From the NCBI GenBank assembly GCA_024638585.1, contig JAHEKA010000227.1, positions 1 through 5,006 of the forward strand: a stretch of 5,006 bases of DNA, written 5' to 3'. The position numbers and the translations under genes were made by a program. The notes beneath the pieces were generated by a model. The model was not told the DNA's origin, searched no databases, and saw only the letters and a program-made list of their open reading frames with translations. Below, one piece after another: positions 1 through 5,006 of this stretch. This stretch comes from Rhodospirillales bacterium. GTDB taxonomy: Bacteria > Pseudomonadota > Alphaproteobacteria > SMXQ01. Numbering within the stretch: the first letter of the stretch is position 1; the number at the start of each line of letters is the position of its first letter.

Positions 1-566
1 TCAACTGGGGCCGCGTTGCCATCCTGAGGGCCCTGGTATCGGTCCCCAATCACGTTTTCCTGGGCGTCATCATGGGATTTTTCCTGTTGCTGTCCTGGAA
101 GGGGCGTTGGCGGTTCACCATGGCGTGCCTCGCATTCGCGGTGCCGGCGGTGCTGCACGGAACCTCGAATTACCTGCTTTACCTGGGAGAGCCCGAGTTG
201 ACTTCGCCGGGCATCATGGAAGCCACGGCGCGACAGCTCTACGGCGGCCTGTTCCTGCTCCTTGGCGTGGGGGCCGTCTTCATCCTGTCCTGGGTTTCGC
301 GGTGGGACGGGCTGGGCGCGGACCAATTCGCCCGGCCCCGGTCGTTTGCCCGCCGGCGGGCATTCTGGGCCCCGGTCTCCTTGATCGTCGGCGTGTTCGG
401 GGTGCTCAACCTGTTGATCATCATCGCCGGACCGGGGGGCTCGTTTTTTGCCCTGAATATCGGCAGCACGTTCCTGATTGGCGCGCTTTCGCTGCTCTAT
501 GCGGTGGTGATTTGGGGCCATGCCCATCATCGCGCGCCCCTATCCCGGGCAGGCCAGCGCGCCTGA
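1..566 (+). CDS. PrsW-family intramembrane metalloprotease-like protein, C-terminal part (5' end outside window)
   Basis: The reading frame is open from base 3 without a start, so the gene begins upstream; 187 codons are visible, ending in TGA at 564-566. An internal ATG at 72 lies inside a hydrophobic segment and is not a credible start. Two motifs suggest the PrsW family: RALVSVPNHVFLG (residues 9-21 of the visible part), resembling the family's R...PxH...G helix, and VLHGTSNYLL (residues 50-59), resembling its HGxxN/D helix. His17 and His52 would be candidate metal ligands; the family's upstream Glu-Glu motif would lie outside the window. Further hydrophobic segments occur at about residues 80-97, 121-143 and 147-171, so it is an integral membrane protein. 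PrsW of Bacillus cleaves an anti-sigma factor; most proteobacterial relatives have unknown substrates. The gene converges with the minus-strand gene that follows. The membrane nature is sure; the family call is moderately sure because half of the protein is missing. Confidence 0.7.
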   Translation, partial: NWGRVAILRALVSVPNHVFLGVIMGFFLLLSWKGRWRFTMACLAFAVPAVLHGTSNYLLYLGEPELTSPGIMEATARQLYGGLFLLLGVGAVFILSWVSRWDGLGADQFARPRSFARRRAFWAPVSLIVGVFGVLNLLIIIAGPGGSFFALNIGSTFLIGALSLLYAVVIWGHAHHRAPLSRAGQRA

Positions 567-597
567 CGCGCATCGTTTCTCCCATTCGTTGCGAATG

Positions 598-627
598 AAA
601 AAAAGCGCGGCCCGAAAAGGGCCGCGC
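598..627 (-). terminator. Rho-independent terminator of the tctC-like gene
   Basis: A perfect 9-bp GC-only inverted repeat, GCGCGGCCC (605-613) and GGGCCGCGC (619-627), encloses the 5-nt loop GAAAA. It is flanked at 598-604 by seven A on the plus strand, so on the minus strand the hairpin is followed directly by seven U. It begins 27 nt after the stop codon of the minus-strand binding-protein gene. No T tract follows the hairpin on the plus strand, so it is not a canonical terminator for the upstream plus-strand membrane gene, though the hairpin could still impede that transcript. Confidence 0.93.
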
Positions 628-654
628 CTCAGGCATTGATATGCGCCGCAGTGG

Positions 655-1941
655 TTATTTGCAGGCGATTTTCTTGGCCACGTCACCGTCGCCGAAGTGC
701 TGGAACGCACAGCTCATGCCGGCCTTCAGCGCCTTCTTCTTGGCCTTCTTGCCGCCGACGGTGATCTTCGAACGCCGACCCGAAACCTTGAAGGTGTATT
801 TCTTGCCGCCCCCGTCCATCACCTGGATCTTGCGCCGGCTCACCTTGACGATCTTGCCGTCGGTCTTCTTCAGCTTGACCTTGACGACCTTGCCGATCTC
901 CATGGTGGCGCGCGCCTTCTTGATGACCTCGGGCGGATAGTTGAGGAACTGGTCGATGATCTTGTGGACCTGTTCCCCATCCCAGGGTTCGATCGGAAGG
1001 TGCTGCCTGTTGGCGCCTTTGACGAATTCGGGATCCTTCATGGTCGCCATGAAGGCGGCCCGAAGCGCCTTGGCCCGGTCGCCGGGGATGCCTGGGGGTG
1101 CGGCAAGGGGCCGGCCCAGGATGTGACGCCCGTAGATCAGGTCGAGGACCTTTTTGTCCTCGTCGGTCTTCACGTAATCGTAAATGTGGGGAATGCCGGC
1201 GAGCTCGGGATGCTTCTTGAATCCGGTCTGGACCAGGACGCGAAGCTTGCCCGATTTCCATTCCTTGCGCCGCCGCGCCTTGAGAGACGACAGGGCGAAA
1301 CCGCAGCCGCCCTGGACCTCGCCGCGCTTCATCGCCAGGAGAACGCCGGTGGAGCCCGGATAGCCGTGAATCACCTTGATCCGGGTGCCGACAAGGGCGT
1401 TGAAGCCGCGGGGATGTTCGGAATTGACGCCGGTGGGGCCGGTCGCGCCGAACAGGGCGGAACTCTTCAGAAGGTCGTCGAACGTCTTGAAACCGGAGGT
1501 ATGCCAAGCGGTGCAGGTGCCGGTGGTCTGGTCGATGTTGCCGATCCAGGTGAACTTATTGATCTCGTATTTGGCCTTCTTGTTGCCGAACAGCGGCGCG
1601 AAGGCGGACGAAGACGCAAACACGCCGATCTCCGTGCCGTCCTTCTTGGCCGAATTGTAGAGATAGTTGGCGAGCCGGACGCCGGCGGCGCCTGGCATGT
1701 TGCGCACCACCGTGCCGGGGCTGCCGGGAATATGGCGGCCGATGTTGCGCGCCAGCAGGCGCGTATAGGCGTCGTAACCGCCGCCCGGATGATTGCCCAC
1801 ATAGATGGCGACGCGTTTGCCCTTGTAGAAACCCATGACGTCGGCGGTCGCGGCGGCGGAAAATGCGGCGGACGCCGCGATCGCGGCAAGCCCGGTGAGC
1901 AGCGGCCGAGACCGCAGGGAAACAAAAGAATTCGGGGTCAT
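655..1941 (-). CDS. TctC/Bug-family periplasmic solute-binding protein with basic C-terminal extension
   Basis: This is a predicted periplasmic receptor of the tripartite tricarboxylate transporter (TctC, COG3181) type, which binds small organic acids or related compounds. The 428-residue product has a Sec signal peptide: n-region to about Arg12, hydrophobic stretch 13-31, and an A-T-A site cutting before Asp34. The mature part opens with FYKGKRVAIYVGNHPGGGYD (38-57), the family's first strand and glycine-rich ligand loop, followed by RLLARNIGRHIPG (61-73), VVRNMPGAAG (78-87), the TWIGNID region (131-137), HGYPGSTG (192-199) and APPGIPGDR (281-289). Cys143 and Cys213 fall where I recall this subfamily having cysteines. 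The usual family length is about 320-345 residues; the body ends near residue 345 (PPEVIKKARATM), and about 80 very basic residues follow. The start at 1941 has a strong GGGAGG 6 nt upstream. Transport partners TctA/TctB are absent from the window. The gene is divergent from hyuA. Family call is firm; ligand unknown. Confidence 0.9.
   Translation of the reverse strand: MTPNSFVSLRSRPLLTGLAAIAASAAFSAAATADVMGFYKGKRVAIYVGNHPGGGYDAYTRLLARNIGRHIPGSPGTVVRNMPGAAGVRLANYLYNSAKKDGTEIGVFASSSAFAPLFGNKKAKYEINKFTWIGNIDQTTGTCTAWHTSGFKTFDDLLKSSALFGATGPTGVNSEHPRGFNALVGTRIKVIHGYPGSTGVLLAMKRGEVQGGCGFALSSLKARRRKEWKSGKLRVLVQTGFKKHPELAGIPHIYDYVKTDEDKKVLDLIYGRHILGRPLAAPPGIPGDRAKALRAAFMATMKDPEFVKGANRQHLPIEPWDGEQVHKIIDQFLNYPPEVIKKARATMEIGKVVKVKLKKTDGKIVKVSRRKIQVMDGGGKKYTFKVSGRRSKITVGGKKAKKKALKAGMSCAFQHFGDGDVAKKIACK
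658..891 (-). other. Lysine-rich C-terminal module of the TctC-like protein
   Basis: This covers residues 351-428, beyond the normal TctC fold. By my count it holds 21 Lys and 4 Arg against only 4 Asp and no Glu. Alternating hydrophobic and charged residues suggest short beta strands: KVVKVKL (351-357), GKIVKVSRRKIQVM (362-375), KYTFKVSG (381-388) and SKITVGG (391-397). A basic run GKKAKKKALKAGM (397-409) follows, and then a segment with Cys411 and Cys427, which could form a disulfide in the periplasm. The stop lies just before a clean terminator, so this appears to be the true gene end and not read-through. The function is not known; binding to the anionic cell envelope or to an anionic ligand are only guesses. 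Confidence 0.6.
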
Positions 1942-1947
1942 AAAGAA

Positions 1948-1955
1948 CCTCCCTT
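1948..1955 (-). promoter_or_regulatory. Ribosome binding site of the tctC-like gene
   Basis: On the minus strand the sequence AAGGGAGG ends 6 nt before the ATG at 1941-1939. It is a near-ideal Shine-Dalgarno sequence at ideal spacing and fixes the start codon, which is also the one that leaves a complete signal peptide. Confidence 0.88.
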
Positions 1956-1968
1956 GATTAATGCCAGG

Positions 1969-1987
1969 CCGCCCATTGGCCGGGCGG
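1969..1987 (-). promoter_or_regulatory. Possible small hairpin or operator in the tctC-like leader
   Basis: CCGCCC (1969-1974) and GGGCGG (1982-1987) form a 6-bp GC-only inverted repeat around the 7-nt loop ATTGGCC. It sits about 14 nt upstream of the Shine-Dalgarno of the minus-strand gene, so it could fold in the mRNA leader or serve as a protein site. In DNA this GC-rich such repeats arise readily by chance. Confidence 0.25.
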
Positions 1988-2002
1988 GCGTGTTTTGCGG
2001 CA

Positions 2003-2032
2003 ACCCTATCGCCATTCTATCACGCCTGTCAC
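2003..2032 (-). promoter_or_regulatory. Weak sigma-70-like promoter candidates for the tctC-like gene
   Basis: On the minus strand, GTGACA (2032-2027) resembles a -35 box and is followed after 18 nt by TAGGGT (2008-2003). A better isolated -10 match, TAGAAT (2019-2014), lies between them but has no good -35 box at 17 nt. Either would give a leader of roughly 55-70 nt. The consensus matches are modest, and promoters in GC-rich bacteria are hard to read by eye. Confidence 0.25.
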
Positions 2033-2110
2033 CCTTGTTTCGTAAGGCGGCCGCTTCGCCGTTGGGGGATTTTCGGAACTGGTGTATGTCATATGGCGCA
2101 AGAACAAGGG
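2032..2110. repeat. Widely spaced 8-bp inverted repeat in the divergent intergenic region
   Basis: CCCTTGTT (2032-2039) and AACAAGGG (2103-2110) are exact reverse complements with centres 71 bp apart, one near each divergent gene. Such pairs can be operator half-sites for a regulator that loops DNA. An 8-bp pair somewhere in 191 bp has a sizeable chance expectation (about 0.3 by a simple estimate), so this is only a candidate. Confidence 0.2.
2062..2090 (+). promoter_or_regulatory. Weak promoter candidate for the hyuAB operon
   Basis: TTGGGG (2062-2067) and TATGTC (2085-2090) are separated by 17 nt, the right geometry for a sigma-70 promoter, but each box matches consensus at only three of six positions. 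The -10 region overlaps a 9-bp palindrome, TATGTCATA (2085-2093), which could be a regulator contact. Transcription would begin near 2097, leaving a leader of about 35 nt. Confidence 0.2.
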
Positions 2111-2120
2111 GTAAGGCTGT

Positions 2121-2127
2121 AGGGAGA
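2121..2127 (+). promoter_or_regulatory. Ribosome binding site of hyuA
   Basis: AGGGAGA lies with its GGAG core (2123-2126) 6 nt before the ATG at 2133. This supports 2133 as the start, which also places the conserved DIGGTFTD motif at residue 8, as expected for the family. Confidence 0.85.
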
Positions 2128-2132
2128 TTTGA

Positions 2133-4178
2133 ATGAGTTTCGCCGTCGCCGTCGATATCGGGGGCACGTTCACCGATCTTGTCGCGTTCGATCCGGTCAC
2201 CAAGGACGTGATCTACGCCAAGAGCCCGACCACCTACGGCAATTTCGTGGATGGCATCCTCAGCTGTTTCGATCAGGCCGGGGTCGGTCCGGCCGATGCG
2301 GAGTTGCTTAACCACGGCACGACGCTGGTCATCAATTCCCTGATCCAGCGCCAGGGCGCCAAGACGGCACTGGTGACGACCAAGGGGTTCCGCGATGTCC
2401 TGGAAATCGCCCGCGCCAACCGGCCCGACCCGTTCGACCTTTACTACGAGCGGGACGAGCCGCTGATCCCCCGGGACCTGCGCTTCGAAGTGACGGAGCG
2501 GATCGGCGCCGACGGGGAGATCATCGCGCCGCTCGACGGCCAGGCGCTGGCGGACCTGGCGGGCCGGCTCAAGTCCCTCGATGTGGAGGCCGTCGCCGTC
2601 TTCTTCATGAATTCCTATCTCGATCCCCGCCATGAGGTTGAGGCGGCGGAAATCCTCAAGTCCCACCTGCCGGGCGCCTACGTGACCTATTCAACGGAAT
2701 TGACCCGGGAATGGTACGAATACGAACGCTCCTCCACCGCTGCCGCCAACGCCTATGTCGGGCCCCAGGTCAGCACCTATGTGCGCCGCCTGGAAAGCGA
2801 TATGGAGGGCCGCGGGTTCGGTGGATCGCTTTTCATGATGGGATCCAATGGCGGCCTGATCTCCGTCGACCGCACCTGCCGCCAGCCGGTTGCGCTGGTG
2901 GAATCCGGGCCCATCGGCGGCTGCATCGGTGCCGGCGCCTACGCCCAGGCGCTGGGGCTCAAGAACCTGATCTCCTTCGACATGGGCGGCACCACGGCGA
3001 AATGCGCGCTGATCGACCAGGGCCGTTTCTCCGTGGATTCGGTCTATTACGTCAACGGCTACGTCAAGGGTTTCCCCATCAAGTCGCCGGTCATCGACAT
3101 CGTCGAGGTGGGCTCCGGCGGCGGCTCCATCGCTTGGCTCGACGACCAAACGCGGCTCCATGTGGGGCCCGAGAGCGCAGGCTCCAGCCCGGGCCCGGTC
3201 TGCTACGGCCAGGGCGGCACGCGGCCAACCGTGACCGACGCGAACCTGGTGCTGGGCCGCCTCAACGCCGAGAAATTCCTGGGCGGCAAGCTCAAGCTCG
3301 ACACCGACGGGGCGACCCGGGCCATTGCCGGGCAGGTGGCGGCGCCCCTCGGTTATGAAGGAACCGACGGCGCCCTTCGCATGGCCGAAGGCATCCTGGC
3401 CATCGCCACCGTCACCATGGCCGGCGCGATCCGCCGGGTCTCGGTCGAACACGGCCTGGACCCGCGCGATTTTGCGCTGTTTTCCTATGGCGGGGGCGGG
3501 CCTTTGCATGCGGCCAACCTCGCCCGCGAGCTCAACATTCCCCTCGTCATCGTGCCGCCGGAGCCGGGGAACTTCTCCGCCATCGGCATGCTTCTGGCCG
3601 ATGCCCGGATCGATGCGGCGGAGACCTTTACCGGGCCGCTCGACGAACCGATGGTCGACGCCATGGCGCAGCAGTTCCTGGCCATGGAGGACACCGCCGC
3701 CACCGCGCTCAAGCGCGACTTCGGGGCCGAGGATGTCTATTTCGAACATCACGCGGAGATGCGCTATTGCGGCCAGCGCCACAACATCAAGGTGCCGGTT
3801 TCGGGCCTGCGCGACGTGGCGGCGATCCGGGATGCCTTTGCCCGCGATTACAAGCGCCGCTACGGCCATGCCGACGCCAAGGCCGAGGTCGAATTCCAGG
3901 CCGTGCACCTGTCCGCCTTTGCCGCCATGGACCGCCCCGATATCGCGCGCCTCCCGCGCATCTCCGGGGACGCCGTCGGGGAGGTGGAACGCCCGGTGAT
4001 GTTCCAGGGCGAAGCGGTGACCACGAAAATCTACGATCGCGCGTCGCTCGCCCCCGGGTTTCAGGCCTCCGGCCCCGCGGTGATCGAGGAATTCGGCTCC
4101 ACCACCCTGGTCGGCCCGAACGACCGCTTCGAGATCGGCGATCTCCATGAGATCCGCATTCATTGCGGGGAGGCATAA
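2133..4178 (+). CDS. hyuA: Hydantoinase A/5-oxoprolinase family subunit (HyuA-like)
   Basis: This is the ATP-binding subunit of a two-subunit cytoplasmic enzyme of the hydantoinase/oxoprolinase/acetone carboxylase group, which uses ATP to activate a carbonyl or enol oxygen by phosphorylation. Its 681 residues match the usual length of about 680-700. The N-terminal domain (about 4-180) carries DIGGTFTDLV (8-17), the ASKHA phosphate-1 loop, and NHGTTLVINSLIQRQG (60-75). The central domain (about 200-490) carries ESGPIGG (257-263), FDMGGTTAK (282-290, second phosphate loop), SPGPVCYGQGGTRPTVTDAN (352-371) and YGGGGPLHA (452-460). The C-terminal domain (about 505-675) includes MRYCGQ (543-548) and GPAVIEEFGSTTLV (647-660). 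No hallmark is missing. hyuB follows after 5 nt, so the two form an operon; the TctC-like gene is divergent. Family members act on N-methylhydantoin, 5-oxoproline, ketones and other compounds, so the symbol denotes the family and not a proven substrate. Confidence 0.93.
   Translation: MSFAVAVDIGGTFTDLVAFDPVTKDVIYAKSPTTYGNFVDGILSCFDQAGVGPADAELLNHGTTLVINSLIQRQGAKTALVTTKGFRDVLEIARANRPDPFDLYYERDEPLIPRDLRFEVTERIGADGEIIAPLDGQALADLAGRLKSLDVEAVAVFFMNSYLDPRHEVEAAEILKSHLPGAYVTYSTELTREWYEYERSSTAAANAYVGPQVSTYVRRLESDMEGRGFGGSLFMMGSNGGLISVDRTCRQPVALVESGPIGGCIGAGAYAQALGLKNLISFDMGGTTAKCALIDQGRFSVDSVYYVNGYVKGFPIKSPVIDIVEVGSGGGSIAWLDDQTRLHVGPESAGSSPGPVCYGQGGTRPTVTDANLVLGRLNAEKFLGGKLKLDTDGATRAIAGQVAAPLGYEGTDGALRMAEGILAIATVTMAGAIRRVSVEHGLDPRDFALFSYGGGGPLHAANLARELNIPLVIVPPEPGNFSAIGMLLADARIDAAETFTGPLDEPMVDAMAQQFLAMEDTAATALKRDFGAEDVYFEHHAEMRYCGQRHNIKVPVSGLRDVAAIRDAFARDYKRRYGHADAKAEVEFQAVHLSAFAAMDRPDIARLPRISGDAVGEVERPVMFQGEAVTTKIYDRASLAPGFQASGPAVIEEFGSTTLVGPNDRFEIGDLHEIRIHCGEA
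4167..4173 (+). promoter_or_regulatory. Ribosome binding site of hyuB inside the end of hyuA
   Basis: GGGGAGG overlaps the last sense codons of hyuA and ends 10 nt before the ATG at 4184. The hyuA stop (TAA, 4176-4178) lies between this site and the start. The layout fits translational coupling, in which ribosomes finishing hyuA help initiate hyuB and keep the subunits near equal amounts. Confidence 0.65.
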
Positions 4179-4183
4179 GGCAT

Positions 4184-5006
4184 ATGGAAGCGGGGACCGA
4201 CAGTGCCAAGGCCGGGGACACGGCGATCGATCCGATTACACTGGAGGTGATCCGCCACGGCATCATTGGCATCACCGACCAGATCGACGCCAATATCACG
4301 CGCACCGCGTTCAGCCCCTACATCTATGAATACAAGGATTTCGCCGTCGGCCTGGTGGACGCGAACGGCCAGCTGGTGGCCCAGTCGACCGGCGGCATGC
4401 CGCCGTTCGTCGCCGATTCTGTGGGCACCGCGGTGCGCGACGGATTGAAGATCTACGGCCGCGAGCGCCTATTCGAGGGCGACGTCGTGGTGTGCAATCA
4501 TGCCGCCGTCCAGGGCCAGCACCTCAACAACACGGTGATGTACACGCCGATCTACGGCGGGTCCGAGGGGGCCACGCTGATCGGCTTTTTCGCCATCAAC
4601 GTGCATTGGATCGACATCGGCGGCTCGACCCCGCGCTCGCGCGATATATTTGAAGAAGGGCTGCAGCTGCGCTCGATCAAGCTGTGGTCCAAGGGCGCGC
4701 CGATCGACGAGGTCTATCGCATCATCGAGAACAACACCCGTTTGCCGGTCGAGCTGATGGGCGATATTTCGGCCCAGCTCGCGGGGTGCCTGCTGGGCCG
4801 CGACCTCACCCGGGGGCTGGCCGAACGCTATGGGCTGGAGACGTTCTTCGGCGCGGTGACGGCGATTCTCGATGCCGGGGAGGCGGCGGCCCGGGCGCGG
4901 ATCCGCGAAATGCCCGACGGCATCTATGAGACCGAGACCTGGCTCGATAATGACGGCGATCACGATGTGCCGATCCCGGTCCGGGTCAAGATCACCGTCG
5001 ACGGCG
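4184..5006 (+). CDS. hyuB: Hydantoinase B/oxoprolinase family subunit (HyuB-like), N-terminal part, runs off window
   Basis: The frame is open from the ATG at 4184 to the window end, giving 274 codons of a subunit usually about 500-600 long or longer. It is the metal-dependent partner of HyuA; together they carry out the ATP-driven reaction in the cytoplasm. Recognisable family segments are DPITLEVIRHG (16-26), TRTAFSPYIYEYKDFAVG (39-56), the metal-site region CNHAAVQGQHLNN (104-116), HWIDIGG (141-147), DIFEEGLQLRSIKL (154-167) and ENNTRLPVELMGDISAQ (182-198). The canonical NDPYxGGTHLPD motif is changed here: Asp is replaced by His106 and the later Asp by Asn116, while His113, His141 and Asp144 remain. 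I recall a GQHLNN-type subfamily of HyuB proteins, so this is probably a natural variant and not a defect. The first 15 residues are a variable leader. The gene follows hyuA by 5 nt in the same operon. Substrate unknown. Confidence 0.92.
   Translation, partial: MEAGTDSAKAGDTAIDPITLEVIRHGIIGITDQIDANITRTAFSPYIYEYKDFAVGLVDANGQLVAQSTGGMPPFVADSVGTAVRDGLKIYGRERLFEGDVVVCNHAAVQGQHLNNTVMYTPIYGGSEGATLIGFFAINVHWIDIGGSTPRSRDIFEEGLQLRSIKLWSKGAPIDEVYRIIENNTRLPVELMGDISAQLAGCLLGRDLTRGLAERYGLETFFGAVTAILDAGEAAARARIREMPDGIYETETWLDNDGDHDVPIPVRVKITVDG

Noticed and set aside
598..627. The hairpin as a bidirectional terminator for both convergent genes
   Set aside because: The U tract is present only for the minus strand; the plus-strand sequence after the stem is CTCAGGCATT, without a T run.
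655..891. The tctC-like C-terminal extension as a frameshift or read-through artefact
   Set aside because: The extension is in frame with no disrupted stop, has a regular strand-like pattern, and ends 27 nt before a perfect intrinsic terminator, so it looks like a genuine gene end.
2047..2054. GCGGCCGC palindrome in the intergenic region
   Set aside because: An 8-bp GC-only palindrome is expected by chance in DNA of this composition and has no supporting context.
697..2136. A 479-codon plus-strand open frame antisense to the tctC-like gene
   Set aside because: It lies opposite a gene with a clear signal peptide, family motifs, ribosome binding site and terminator. Its translation is rich in Gly, Ala, Asp, Leu and His without family motifs, typical of an antisense shadow in GC-rich DNA.
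1938..2666. A 242-codon minus-strand open frame spanning the intergenic region and the start of hyuA
   Set aside because: It covers the divergent promoter region and the antisense of hyuA's N-terminal domain, and has no family motif. It overlaps the tctC-like start by only a few bases and would erase the regulatory region.
2691..4163. A 490-codon minus-strand open frame antisense to hyuA
   Set aside because: It mirrors the strongly conserved hyuA coding sequence, has a low-complexity G/A/D/H/R composition and no recognisable domain. Long antisense frames are expected at this GC content.

Overview
The window looks like a chromosomal segment of a GC-rich proteobacterium. The high GC content, GC-rich third codon positions, strong AGGGAG/GGGAGG ribosome binding sites, and the combination of a TctC-type binding protein with a hydantoinase A/B pair fit an alphaproteobacterium (Rhodospirillales-like). 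That placement is an inference from style; no marker gene is present.

Layout. (a) Positions 1-566, plus strand: the C-terminal part of a multi-spanning membrane protein that resembles the PrsW family of intramembrane metalloproteases; its N-terminus lies outside the window. (b) Positions 567-654: a short convergent gap with a clear intrinsic terminator that works for the minus strand. (c) Positions 655-1941, minus strand: a secreted TctC/Bug-type solute-binding protein with a normal family body and an unusual, very basic C-terminal extension of about 80 residues. (d) Positions 1942-2132: a 191-bp divergent intergenic region with both ribosome binding sites, weak promoter candidates, a small hairpin and a widely spaced inverted repeat. 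(e) Positions 2133-4178, plus strand: a complete hydantoinase A/oxoprolinase subunit (HyuA-like). (f) From 4184 to the window end, plus strand: the first 274 codons of the partner hydantoinase B subunit (HyuB-like), 5 nt downstream of hyuA and probably translationally coupled to it.

How the genes may work together. The TctC-type protein would capture a small, probably anionic, organic compound in the periplasm. The HyuA/HyuB pair belongs to the ATP-dependent family that opens hydantoin or 5-oxoproline rings or carboxylates ketones. The divergent arrangement suggests, but does not prove, uptake and catabolism of one substrate under shared control. No transporter membrane subunits (TctA/TctB) or regulator gene are visible here. 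The substrate cannot be read from the sequence.

Most interesting points: the lysine-rich C-terminal module on the binding protein, and the altered metal-site-like motif in HyuB. No mobile element, CRISPR array, tRNA or rRNA was seen. I found no evidence of a wholly new system; this is mostly an ordinary catabolic locus with a few unusual details.
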